Shown: in pieces, positions 33,800 through 41,802 of the stretch
Numbering within the stretch: position 1 is the stretch's first letter
Layout of the letters: the number at the start of each line of letters is the position of its first letter
From: JBEVOS01 sp044226655
GTDB taxonomy: Bacteria > Pseudomonadota > Alphaproteobacteria > Caulobacterales > Aquidulcibacteraceae
Direction of reading: 5' to 3'
Assembly (NCBI GenBank): GCA_044226655.1
Contig: JBGAGO010000003.1
Span: 349,208 to 413,207, forward strand
DNA: 64,000 nt
Notes under the pieces: generated by a model
What the model was told of the DNA's origin: nothing
Databases searched by the model: none
The model's input: the letters and a program-made list of their open reading frames with translations, nothing else
Position numbers and translations under genes: made by a program

Positions 33800-33811
33800 T
33801 TAGTGAGTAGG
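33800..33811. other. Candidate island attachment junction in radC
   Basis: radC similarity stops right after the codon for P in HNHP (33809-33811); the next codons, TH and stop, come from foreign sequence. Relatives continue with SGDP. The attachment core probably lies in or beside the HNHP codons. I found no second copy of this sequence in the window, so the other end of the island must be left of position 1 if it exists. Confidence 0.6.
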
Positions 33812-34480
33812 GTGATTGTGCACCAGGATGACGTTCGCGGCCGAAAGCTCGAGCGCCCGGCGCGCCACCTCGCGCGGATAGACCGGCGCATGATCGACCG
33901 TGCCTTCGTTCAGCACTTCGTCGGCGATCAATTGGTTCTTGGTGTCGAGGAAGAGCACGCGGAATTGCTCGCGCGGCGCATGCGCCATCGCCACGCCGCA
34001 ATAGGCCAGCAGCTGCGACCACGAACCCACGATCGGGCGCCGCTTCAATTCCGATTTCGCTGCGCGCTCGTAAAGCGCCTGGATCACCTTGAAATCCTGC
34101 GCCACCGCCTGGCCCGCGCCCTTCACCTCCGCGATGCGCCCGGCCTCCGCGCCCAGCACGCCCGCCAGATCGCCGAAGCGCTCGATCAGCGCCTTAGCCA
34201 GCGGCTTGGTGTCCTGGCGCGGGATGACGCGAAACAGCAGCAGCTCCAGTAATTCGTAATCCGCCAGCGCGCTCGGCCCGCCGGTGGCGAAGCGCTCGCG
34301 CAGCCGTGCGCGATGATCGTGATAATGCGGCTTGATGGCGTCGGGGGCTGCGGCCTTGCGCGGCGCGCCGAGCGGGGCGGGGATGTCTTGCGGGGCGCCA
34401 TCGGCCGCGAACAGAAAGCCCGACGCGTCTTCGACGGCGCGGGGTTCTTCGCCTGGCTCCTTGCGCCCGCGCCCCGCCAT
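33800..34480 (-). pseudogene. radC: DNA repair-associated protein RadC, truncated by the island
   Basis: 226 residues remain. The N-terminal part is a low-complexity leader, then RLRERFATGGPSALADYELL, a helix-hairpin-helix (FGDLAGVLGAEAGRIAEVKG) and the JAB/MPN metalloprotease-like domain. It ends VILVHNHPTH; the normal SGDPTPS..D, which gives the third metal ligand, is gone along with about 30 residues. The ATG at 34480 is 4 bases after map. The upstream neighbours are ordinary chromosomal genes, so this is the chromosomal side of an integration event. The metal site is incomplete and the protein is probably inactive. Confidence 0.85.
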
Positions 34481-34484
34481 CGCG

Positions 34485-35321
34485 TTACGCCGCCGCCGCT
34501 TCGCTGAGCGCGTGCGGCGTATCGAGCCCACGCGCCGATTTCGTGAAAATCTCGACGCCCGTCTCCGTCACGCCGACCGAATGCTCATATTGCGCCGACA
34601 GCGATTTGTCCTTCGTCACCGCGGTCCAGCCATCGTTTAGAATCTTCATCGCCGGCTTGCCGAGATTGATCATCGGCTCGACCGTGAAGATCATGCCCGG
34701 CTTCAATTCCGCGCCGCGCCCCGGCTTGCCGTAATGCAGAATGTTCGGCGCGTCGTGGAACACTTTGCCGAGCCCATGGCCGCAGAATTCGCGCACCACC
34801 GAGCAGCCTTCGCCTTCGGCGTAAGCTTGGATCGCGTGGCCGAGATCGCCAAGCGTCGCGCCCGGCTTCACCGCCGCGATGCCGCGCATCATCGCGTCAT
34901 AGGTGATGTCCATCAGCCGGCGCGCTTTGCGCGGCACATCGCCCACGCCGTACATGCGGCTCGTATCGCCGTGCCAGCCGTCGACGATGACCGTCACGTC
35001 GATGTTGAGGATGTCGCCATCGCGCAGCGCGCGCGGGCCCGGAATGCCGTGGCAGATGACGTGGTTGAGCGAGGTGCACACGGTGTGGCGATAGCCGCGG
35101 TAGAACACGCACGCTGGCAGCGCGCCGTGATCGAACACGAATTGCCGGGCCAGATCGTCGAGCCGTTCGGTGGTCACGCCTTCGCGCGTTTCATCGACCA
35201 GCATGTCCAGGCACTCGGCCGCGAGCTTTCCGGCCCGCGCCATGCCCGCGAACGCGTCGGGCCCGTGGATTTTGATCGCGCGCCCGTCGCGATAGAGATC
35301 GTCTTCAGCAGGTTGGGTCAT
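34485..35321 (-). CDS. map: Methionine aminopeptidase type I
   Basis: 278 residues. Removes the initiator methionine from new proteins. The pita-bread fold and its ligands are visible: HTVCTSLNHVICHGIPG near residue 83, DILNIDVTVIVDGWHGDTSR with the two metal aspartates, CGHGLGKVFHDAPNILHYG with a metal histidine, FTVEPMINLG with a glutamate, and QYEHSVGVTETGVE near the end. A short charged N-terminal extension is usual in alphaproteobacteria. radC follows 4 bases after the stop, as in many alphaproteobacteria, so the pair was an operon before the island arrived. Confidence 0.97.
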   Translation of the reverse strand: MTQPAEDDLYRDGRAIKIHGPDAFAGMARAGKLAAECLDMLVDETREGVTTERLDDLARQFVFDHGALPACVFYRGYRHTVCTSLNHVICHGIPGPRALRDGDILNIDVTVIVDGWHGDTSRMYGVGDVPRKARRLMDITYDAMMRGIAAVKPGATLGDLGHAIQAYAEGEGCSVVREFCGHGLGKVFHDAPNILHYGKPGRGAELKPGMIFTVEPMINLGKPAMKILNDGWTAVTKDKSLSAQYEHSVGVTETGVEIFTKSARGLDTPHALSEAAAA

Positions 35322-35364
35322 TGCGGCGAGCCTAGCATGACTCCGCCAGATGGGGCGACCCGCC

Positions 35365-36294
35365 CTAGATGTGAAGCACGGCCTTGCCGATGAAGCGGCG
35401 CGCCATCAGGTCCGCGGCGATCTTGGCCGTGTCTTCCCACGGCGCTTCCACCGCGATCTCGGGCTTGAGCGCGCCGATCGCGACCTCGCGCGCCAGATGC
35501 GTCAACCCCACGCCTGGCGGCTCGAACCGCGCCAGTTCGTAGCCGAGCGAAAGCCCATAGAGGGAGGTCCCGCCGACGCGGAAGCGCGCGAAATCGAACG
35601 TCGTCAGCGCCGTGTCCGAGGCGCCATAGACCACCACCATGCCGCCCGGCGCCGGCATCGTGATCGCATTGGCCAGTGATTGGCCGCCCACGCTTTCCAG
35701 AATGAGCGGGTAGGGCCCGAACGCTTCCGCGCCCTCCAGATCCGAGCCGATCGCGACTTCGTGCGCGCCCAGCCGGCGCACCAGCGCTTCGTGCGCCGGA
35801 TTGCGGATCGCGGCCACGACGCGTGCGCCCATGGAATTGGCCAGCTGCAGCGCGTAGGTGCCCACCCCGCCGCTGGCCGCGCCGATCAGCACAGTCTTGT
35901 CCTTGATATCGCCGTTCTTGCGCAGGGAATGCAGCGCCGTCAGCCCCGCCACCGGCAGGGTCGCTGCCTCAGCGAACGACACCGTCTCGGGCAGCTCCGC
36001 CAGGAAGGCCGCCGGCGCCGTGGCGATCTCGGCCCAAGCGCCTGAAGGTTTCAGCCCCACGACCCGTGCGCCCACATGCGGGCCGCCATGCGCCGTCTGT
36101 TCAACCACGCCGGCGAAATCCCAGCCCGGGATATGGCCGTCCGCGTCGCGCTGGAGGGCCGAGCTGGTCTCGCCGCGGTTCAGCGAAAACGCTTTGACGC
36201 GCACCACCACATCGTCCGGCCCGGGCATGGGATCGGGAACCTCGCCGATCTTCAAAATTCCGGGGGCGGAGCGATCGACCACGATGGCGCGCAT
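35365..36294 (-). CDS. Zinc-free alcohol dehydrogenase/quinone oxidoreductase family protein
   Basis: 309 residues of the medium-chain reductase family. Start MRAIVVDRSAPGILKIGEVP and PGWDFAGVV are typical; the NADPH site is LIGAASGGVGTYALQLANSM near residue 140. The structural zinc cysteines and catalytic zinc ligands are absent, so it is closer to quinone oxidoreductases (QOR-like) than to true alcohol dehydrogenases. Substrate unknown. Separately transcribed, with the next gene diverging 116 bases upstream. Confidence 0.88.
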   Translation of the reverse strand: MRAIVVDRSAPGILKIGEVPDPMPGPDDVVVRVKAFSLNRGETSSALQRDADGHIPGWDFAGVVEQTAHGGPHVGARVVGLKPSGAWAEIATAPAAFLAELPETVSFAEAATLPVAGLTALHSLRKNGDIKDKTVLIGAASGGVGTYALQLANSMGARVVAAIRNPAHEALVRRLGAHEVAIGSDLEGAEAFGPYPLILESVGGQSLANAITMPAPGGMVVVYGASDTALTTFDFARFRVGGTSLYGLSLGYELARFEPPGVGLTHLAREVAIGALKPEIAVEAPWEDTAKIAADLMARRFIGKAVLHI

Positions 36295-36410
36295 GAGGCG
36301 TCTCCATTCTGTTCGTGAATACGATATGGTTAATTCAACAATCGAAATTCACCAAACGCATCCAAAGGCCGGCTTGGCGCCGTCTTGAGAGTGAATGCGG
36401 GAGATGAGCC

Positions 36411-36935
36411 ATGCAGGACGGCTTTTGGGCGATCTGGGGCGTGGCGCTGTCCGTGCTGCTGGCGGCGGTTTGGCTGATCGCGGCCTCACGCGCCAAGCCT
36501 GGCTGGGTCGGGCTCTGCGTCGGTTTCGCGCATGTCTGCGTGGCGGGTCTGCATGTCGCCGCGCCGTTCCGCGCCATCGGCGATCCGTTCTACGCGGGCT
36601 ACCAATTCGGCGCGCTTTCGGCGCCGCCCGGCTGGCTCGCCGCCGCCTTGTCGAGCGGGGTGCTGATCCTCGCCGTCGTCGGCGCCTTCAACGCGCTCAA
36701 GACTGACCGCCGCGCGCGCTTGCGCACCGCAGCGACCAGTGCGCTCTTCCTGGTCGCGCTCGGCGGCGCTTGGGCGCACAACGCGTTCACCCATCTGCAT
36801 GGCGACATGTTCCGTCTCGGCGGCGGGCTGACGCTTTCGGGTGCGCCGGGCGCCGCGCTCGCCTTCTTCCTCTTCATCGCGCCCTTCCTGCTCGGCGCGC
36901 TCGCCATCACCCGCCAGACCCGCAGCCCCGCCTAA
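36411..36935 (+). CDS. Five-helix membrane protein, function unknown
   Basis: 174 residues with about five hydrophobic segments (near 7-25, 34-52, 70-92, 103-122 and 142-165). No motif that I recognise. GGAGA lies 7 bases before the ATG at 36411. It diverges from the reductase gene and is followed by an inverted-repeat element, which may end its transcript. Codon use is like its neighbours, so it is a real gene. Confidence 0.75.
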   Translation: MQDGFWAIWGVALSVLLAAVWLIAASRAKPGWVGLCVGFAHVCVAGLHVAAPFRAIGDPFYAGYQFGALSAPPGWLAAALSSGVLILAVVGAFNALKTDRRARLRTAATSALFLVALGGAWAHNAFTHLHGDMFRLGGGLTLSGAPGAALAFFLFIAPFLLGALAITRQTRSPA

Positions 36936-36966
36936 GCCCCGCGCCGACGGACACGGACTGAGCGAC

Positions 36967-37057
36967 GTACCGCCGGCTTCCAGCCGGCAGTCTTTGTTTC
37001 CTCCTGCACTGATAGAGAACGTTGAAACGCCGCCTGCCGGCTAGAAGCCGGCGGTAC
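36967..37057. repeat. REP-like inverted-repeat element
   Basis: Left arm 36967-36990 and right arm 37034-37057 are 24 bases each and match at 23 positions as inverted repeats around a 43-base loop. Each arm contains GCCGGC twice (GCCGGCTTCCAGCCGGC), so each can also fold on itself, as REP elements do. Lies between the convergently read end of the membrane gene and the CinA-like gene. It may also act as a strong RNA stem. Confidence 0.85.
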
Positions 37058-37117
37058 GGAAACCCGCGCGCCCTTCGCCCCTTGCACGCGCCCGCGCCGC
37101 GCGCGCATGTTCGCGCC

Positions 37118-37879
37118 ATGACCTCCACCGACCGCGTCACCGCCGCCGTCCTGCTCATCGGCGATGAATTGCTTTCCGGGCGTACGCAGGATGTGAACCT
37201 GCAGGCGATCGCGAAATTCCTGCAGCCGCTCGGGATCCAGGTCGCGGAAGCGCGCGTCGTCGCCGACATCCCCGATGACATCATCGCCGCCGTCAACGCG
37301 CTGCGCGCCCGCTATCGCTACGTCTTCACCACCGGCGGCATCGGCCCCACCCATGACGACAAGACCGCCGATTGCATCGCCGCCGCCTTCGGCGTTTCCA
37401 TCGATGTGCGCGCCGATGCGCGCGCTATCCTCGAAGCGCACTACAAGACTGTCGATCTCAACGAAGCCCGGCTGCGCATGGCGCGCATTCCGGACGGCGC
37501 GTCGCTGATCGACAATCCGATCTCGAAGGCGCCCGGGTTCCAATTGGGCAATGTGTTCGTGATGGCGGGCGTGCCCTCGATCATGCGCGGCATGCTCAAT
37601 GATATCGCCCATCGCCTCGAAGGCGGCGCTGTGCTGCGCGCACGCACCGTGCGCGGCCGCGGCCTGCGCGAAGGCGATCTGGCTGCGGCCCTCGGCGATC
37701 TCGAAAAGAAATATGAGGGCGCGGTCGGCTTCGGCTCCTATCCGTGGTTCTCGCCCGAGGGCCACGGCGCCCATCTGGTCGCACGCGGCGTGGATGAAGC
37801 GCGCTTGGGCGCAGCGGTGGACGATCTCGTCGCTCTGGTGCGCGCGCTCGGCGTCGAACCGGAATTGCTCGACGAGTGA
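37118..37879 (+). CDS. CinA-like molybdopterin-binding-domain protein
   Basis: 253 residues, only the N-terminal COG1058 half of CinA (MoCF fold): VLLIGDELLSGRTQDVN near residue 12 and FTTGGIGPTHDDKT near 70 are the conserved loops. The C-terminal nicotinamide-deamidase domain of long CinA is absent, as is common in alphaproteobacteria. It may hydrolyse ADP-ribose or related compounds, by analogy. ATG at 37118 is chosen because the upstream part of the frame lies in the REP-like element. Stop abuts that of the DUF1345 gene on the other strand. Confidence 0.88.
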   Translation: MTSTDRVTAAVLLIGDELLSGRTQDVNLQAIAKFLQPLGIQVAEARVVADIPDDIIAAVNALRARYRYVFTTGGIGPTHDDKTADCIAAAFGVSIDVRADARAILEAHYKTVDLNEARLRMARIPDGASLIDNPISKAPGFQLGNVFVMAGVPSIMRGMLNDIAHRLEGGAVLRARTVRGRGLREGDLAAALGDLEKKYEGAVGFGSYPWFSPEGHGAHLVARGVDEARLGAAVDDLVALVRALGVEPELLDE

Positions 37880-38548
37880 TTACGAAAACAGGCTCGCCGC
37901 GAAATTCACGCTGACGGCCAGCACCACCGTGTTGAACAGAAACGCCACGATACCATGCGTCGTCACCGTGCGCCGGATCGCCCGCGAGCTGATCTGCACG
38001 TCGGCGGTCTGGTTGGCGACGCCGATCACCAGCGCGAAATGCATGAAATCGGCAAAATCCGGCGCGTCGCCGCCGGGAAACATCAGCCCCGCGCGCATGC
38101 CCTCGCCATCTTCGTCCGGCGCGTAATATTCGTGCGCATAGTGCGAAGCAAAGGTGAGGTGCGTGAACAGCCACGAAAGCGCGATGGTGACGAACACGAA
38201 CGCGATGCGCGCGCTGCGCACGGGCGCCTCCGCTGCGTGCGCCGACGCCAGTTCGCTGGCGATCGCGAACACGCTCGCCGCCGCTGCCGTGAGGCAGACG
38301 GCGAGGATGAGATGGCGGCCTTCGTCTTCATAGGCGTTGGCTTCCATGAACGCGGCCGTCGCCTTGCGCTTCGAGATCAACAGCACGGCGATATAAACCG
38401 CCGTCAGCGCGTCCCAGCCGATCAAGAGCCGCGCCGGCGCGCCGAACGCGTTCGGCAAAAACCAGAGGCAGGCTGACACCAGAATCGCGGCCGTCACGCC
38501 GCTGGCGAGGGCAGGGTGCGTGGCGAGGAAGCTCGGGCGCTGAACCAT
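37880..38548 (-). CDS. DUF1345 membrane protein
   Basis: 222 residues with five or six helices. The DUF1345 signature is clear: DEGRHLILAV in the first third, then LSWLFTHLTFASHYAHEYYA and DFADFMHFALVIGVANQTAD, then RRTVTTHGIVAFLFN. Function unknown. The ATG at 38548 (MVQRPSFL) fits the family start. The tRNA-Leu gene begins 48 bases upstream on the other strand. Confidence 0.85.
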   Translation of the reverse strand: MVQRPSFLATHPALASGVTAAILVSACLWFLPNAFGAPARLLIGWDALTAVYIAVLLISKRKATAAFMEANAYEDEGRHLILAVCLTAAAASVFAIASELASAHAAEAPVRSARIAFVFVTIALSWLFTHLTFASHYAHEYYAPDEDGEGMRAGLMFPGGDAPDFADFMHFALVIGVANQTADVQISSRAIRRTVTTHGIVAFLFNTVVLAVSVNFAASLFS

Positions 38549-38595
38549 GGCGGTTGGCTCTCGCACGCGCGGCGGCTAGAAGCGAGCGCCAAGGC

Positions 38596-38682
38596 GCGGG
38601 CGTGGCGAAACTGGTAGACGCAGCGGACTTAAAATCCGTTCGCCGCAAGGCGGTGCGGGTTCAACTCCCGCCGCCCGCACCA
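38596..38682 (+). tRNA. tRNA-Leu (anticodon UAA)
   Basis: 87 bases including an encoded CCA. Acceptor GCGGGCG pairs with CGCCCGC; anticodon loop CTTAAAA with TAA at 38630-38632; a long variable arm (CGCCGCAAGGCGG) typical of leucine tRNA; T-loop GGTTCAACTCC. No integrated element is seen beside it. Confidence 0.97.
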
Positions 38683-38691
38683 AAGACCCGG

Positions 38692-39981
38692 TCAGCTCTT
38701 GGTCTCGTCTTCGGCGGCGACGCGCCGGCCCGCGAACGCAAACACGGCCGCCAGCGCGCAGCCCGCGATGATGCCCGCCGTCAAATCCATCACCAGCGTG
38801 AGGCCCAACGTGGCGAGCAGCACGACAGCCGAACGCCAATCGTGCAGCAGCGCGGCGAACTCCTTCTTCTCGGCCATGTTCCACGACACGACCACGAGCA
38901 CGCCCGCCAAAGCCGCGAGCGGGATATAGCGCGCCAGCGGCGCCGCGATCAGCATGAACACGAGCAGGAAGAGCGCGTGCATGATGCCCGAGAAGGGCGA
39001 GCGCGCGCCGGCGCGGATATTGGTCGCAGTGCGTGCAATCGTGCCGGTGACGCTGATGCCGCCGAAGATCGATGACGCGATGTTGGCGATGCCCTGCGCC
39101 ACCAATTCCATATTGTAGCGGTGTTTCCGGCCGGTCATGGAATCGGCGACCTTGGCCGAGAGCAGGCTTTCGATGCCGCCGAGCAGCGTGAACGAGAGCG
39201 CCGCCGGAAGGATCGCGCCCACCAGCGCCCAATCCTGGATCGGCGGCGCAGGCGCCGGCAGATGACGCGGAATGTCGCCGAAATGGCTGCCGATGGTTTC
39301 GATCGGCAGATGCGCGACGAACGCGATCACGGAGGCGAGCGTGACCGCGATCAGCATGCCCGGCCAGGCGGGACGCCACGCCCGCAGCGCGAAGATCAGC
39401 GCCGCGCAGCCCGCGCCGACGCCAAGCGCAAAGATGTTGAGCGTCGGCAGTGCGGCGGCGAGCGCGGCGAGCTTGGGAAAGAACGGGCCTGGCTCATGGC
39501 CCTGCAGGGTCAGCCCGCCGAGATCGTGCAGCTGGCTCGCAAGAATGGTCACGGCGATGCCGAACGTGAAGCCGACCGTCACCGCGTGCGGGATGTGACG
39601 GATGAGGGAGCCCAGGCGCAACAGCCCCACCAGCGTCAGCAGCAGGCCGGAGATGAACACCGTCGCCAGCAGGCCGGGCAGCCCGTATTGCGCGACTGTC
39701 GCCGACACCAGCACGATGAACGCGCCCGCCGGGCCGCCGATCTGAAAGCGCGATCCGCCCAGCGCCGAAACGAAAAACCCGCCGACGATGGCGGTGTAGA
39801 GCCCGCGCTCGGGGCCGACGCCCGAAGCCACCGCGATCGCCATCGACAGGGGCAGGGCCACGATGGCGACCGTGAGCGCGGCGATCGCGTCCTTGCGGAA
39901 ATCGTCCGCGCCATAGCCTTCGCCAAGCACGGTTACGATCTTCGGGCGATAGGTGTGGGCGGTGGAAGAACCGTCCGTCAT
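38692..39981 (-). CDS. SulP family anion transporter without STAS domain
   Basis: 429 residues with about 11-12 membrane helices. IVALPLSMAIAVASGVGPERG and IGGPAGAFIVL are the SulP consensus near the N-terminus; SLLGGIESLLSA-like LLGGIESLLSAKVAD and GTIARTATNIRAGARSPFSG follow. The cytoplasmic STAS domain of many SulP proteins is missing; the protein ends soon after the last helix. It may carry sulfate or bicarbonate. The sulfate activation genes 2-5 kb away make sulfate plausible, but there is no direct evidence. Confidence 0.9.
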   Translation of the reverse strand: MTDGSSTAHTYRPKIVTVLGEGYGADDFRKDAIAALTVAIVALPLSMAIAVASGVGPERGLYTAIVGGFFVSALGGSRFQIGGPAGAFIVLVSATVAQYGLPGLLATVFISGLLLTLVGLLRLGSLIRHIPHAVTVGFTFGIAVTILASQLHDLGGLTLQGHEPGPFFPKLAALAAALPTLNIFALGVGAGCAALIFALRAWRPAWPGMLIAVTLASVIAFVAHLPIETIGSHFGDIPRHLPAPAPPIQDWALVGAILPAALSFTLLGGIESLLSAKVADSMTGRKHRYNMELVAQGIANIASSIFGGISVTGTIARTATNIRAGARSPFSGIMHALFLLVFMLIAAPLARYIPLAALAGVLVVVSWNMAEKKEFAALLHDWRSAVVLLATLGLTLVMDLTAGIIAGCALAAVFAFAGRRVAAEDETKS

Positions 39982-40171
39982 GGAAAGCGCGCGCCCGCGC
40001 GCGGTTTCGGCCAGAGTCTCGGCATGACGCGGACTCTATCAAACGTCGCGCCCCTTCCCAACGGATTCAGTGTCGCGGCGCTGCGTTTCGGCGGCGCGCC
40101 GTTTTCGCGCTGATCAATCCCCCGCCTCGAAAGCTCTGCTATGGTGGGCGCCGAAACGAATGAGGCGCGCC

Positions 40172-40828
40172 ATGAACGACAAGCTTTGGACATCGGTCGA
40201 CGACTATTTCAACGGCGCGCTCTTGCCGCGGGACGAGACGCTCGAAGCGGCGCTGGCCGCGAGCGACAAGGCCGGCCTGCCGCAGATCGCGGTCGCGCCC
40301 AATCAGGGCAAGCTGCTGCAGCTGCTCGCGCTCTCGGTCGGCGCCAGGCGCATCCTCGAAATCGGCACGCTCGGCGGCTATTCGACGATCTGGCTGGCGC
40401 GCGCGCTGCCCGAGGGCGGCAAGCTCGTTTCGCTCGAATATGAGCCGCTGCACGCCGAGGTCGCGCGCAGCAATATCGCGCGCGCCGGCTTGAGCGACAA
40501 AGCCGAGGTGCGCACCGGCGCCGCGCTCGATCTTCTGCCCAATGTCCAAGGCCCGATCGATTTCGCGTTCATCGACGCCGACAAGGAAAACAACGCGCCC
40601 TATTTCGAGGCCGCGCTGAAGCTGGCGCGGCCCGGCGCGCTCATCGTGATCGACAATGTCGTGCGCGGCGGCGCGGTGATCGATCCGCTGACCAAGAATG
40701 CGCAGGCGCTCGGCGTGCGCCGCCTCGTTGGCGCCGTCGCGGCCGAACCGCGCGTGGAGGCGCTGGCGCTGCAGACCGTGGGCGCCAAAGGGCATGACGG
40801 CCTGCTCATCGCGCGGGTGGTTCAATGA
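40172..40828 (+). CDS. SAM-dependent O-methyltransferase
   Basis: 218 residues of the cation-dependent class I O-methyltransferase family (catechol/caffeoyl-CoA type). SAM site RRILEIGTLGGYSTIWLARA near residue 58; metal-binding FIDADKENN near 134 and VIDNVVRGG near 160. Small aromatic substrate presumed. Start at 40172 fits the family. The stop overlaps the ATG of the Gfo/Idh gene (ATGA), so the two are co-translated. Confidence 0.9.
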   Translation: MNDKLWTSVDDYFNGALLPRDETLEAALAASDKAGLPQIAVAPNQGKLLQLLALSVGARRILEIGTLGGYSTIWLARALPEGGKLVSLEYEPLHAEVARSNIARAGLSDKAEVRTGAALDLLPNVQGPIDFAFIDADKENNAPYFEAALKLARPGALIVIDNVVRGGAVIDPLTKNAQALGVRRLVGAVAAEPRVEALALQTVGAKGHDGLLIARVVQ

Positions 40829-41799
40829 TCCGCATCGGCCTCATCGGCGCTTCGCGCATCGCCGGCCCCGCCTTGCTGCGACCGGCGCAGGTCGAAGGCA
40901 TGCCGGCGCGGATCGTCGCCGTCGCCGCGCGCGATGTGGACCGCGCTAAGGCCTATGCCGCGCAATGGGCCATTCCCGAGGCGTGCGATTACGATGCGCT
41001 GCTGGCGCGCGCGGATATCGATCTCGTCTACATTTCGACGCCGCCGTCGAACCATGGCGAACTCGGCCGCCGCGCGCTCGCCGCCGGCAAGCACGTGCTG
41101 ATGGAAAAGCCGTTCTCGTTCTCGGCGCAGGACACTCAGATAACGCTCGACGCCGCGGCGCGCGCCGGCAAACGCCTGATCGAAGCCACGCACTACATCT
41201 ATCATCCAACCGTCGCGCGCTTTCTCGAGGCCGTGCGCGAGATCGGGCCTGTCAAACGCATCGAGGCGCGGATCGATTCCGCCGCGCCGCGCACGCCCGA
41301 TGAAATCCGCTGGCGCCCCGAATTGGCGGGCGGCGCGCTGCGCGACATCGGGTTTTATCCGCTGCACATGGTGCGCTCCATCATGCGCGCCGAACCGGAG
41401 AGCGTGCGCGTGCTGTCGCGCGCCGATACGGAAGAGGGCGTCGACGCCGCGATGGAGGCGACGCTCACTTTTCCCGGCGGCGTCGAGGCCGCCATCGGCT
41501 GCGACATGCTTTCCGATCTGCCGCCGCGCGCGGACGTGCGGGTGATCGGCGAGAGGGGCAAGACGCGCTTGTCCGCGTTCGGCCAGCCGCGCTTCGGATC
41601 GCTGTCGATCGAAGCCGAAGCGGGCGTCACGCGCATCGAGAGCGACAAGACCTATACTTATGTCTTCCAATTGCGCGCCGTGTGCGCCGCCATCGCAACC
41701 GGCGCCCCGCTCCCCACGGAAGGCGCCGATATCCTCGGCCAAGCCAAAGCGCTCGATGCGCTCTACGGCGCGACGCCGGAAGCACGGCGTGTTGTTTAG
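40825..41799 (+). CDS. Gfo/Idh/MocA family oxidoreductase
   Basis: 324 residues. The N-terminal Rossmann fold begins IRIGLIGASRIAGPALL; LVYISTPPSNHGELGRRAL and GKHVLMEKPFS with the EKP motif are the family hallmarks. The C-terminal half is the mixed alpha/beta substrate domain. Likely NAD(P)-linked oxidation of a sugar-like or other hydroxyl compound; substrate unknown. Coupled to the O-methyltransferase gene upstream and ends 3 bases from cysNC on the other strand. Confidence 0.92.
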   Translation: MIRIGLIGASRIAGPALLRPAQVEGMPARIVAVAARDVDRAKAYAAQWAIPEACDYDALLARADIDLVYISTPPSNHGELGRRALAAGKHVLMEKPFSFSAQDTQITLDAAARAGKRLIEATHYIYHPTVARFLEAVREIGPVKRIEARIDSAAPRTPDEIRWRPELAGGALRDIGFYPLHMVRSIMRAEPESVRVLSRADTEEGVDAAMEATLTFPGGVEAAIGCDMLSDLPPRADVRVIGERGKTRLSAFGQPRFGSLSIEAEAGVTRIESDKTYTYVFQLRAVCAAIATGAPLPTEGADILGQAKALDALYGATPEARRVV

Positions 41800-41802
41800 C
41801 GC

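Noticed and set aside
38596..38682. tRNA-Leu as an integration site
   Set aside because: The gene is intact with encoded CCA, and no integrase or repeated tRNA end was found beside it; the integrase in the window adjoins radC instead.
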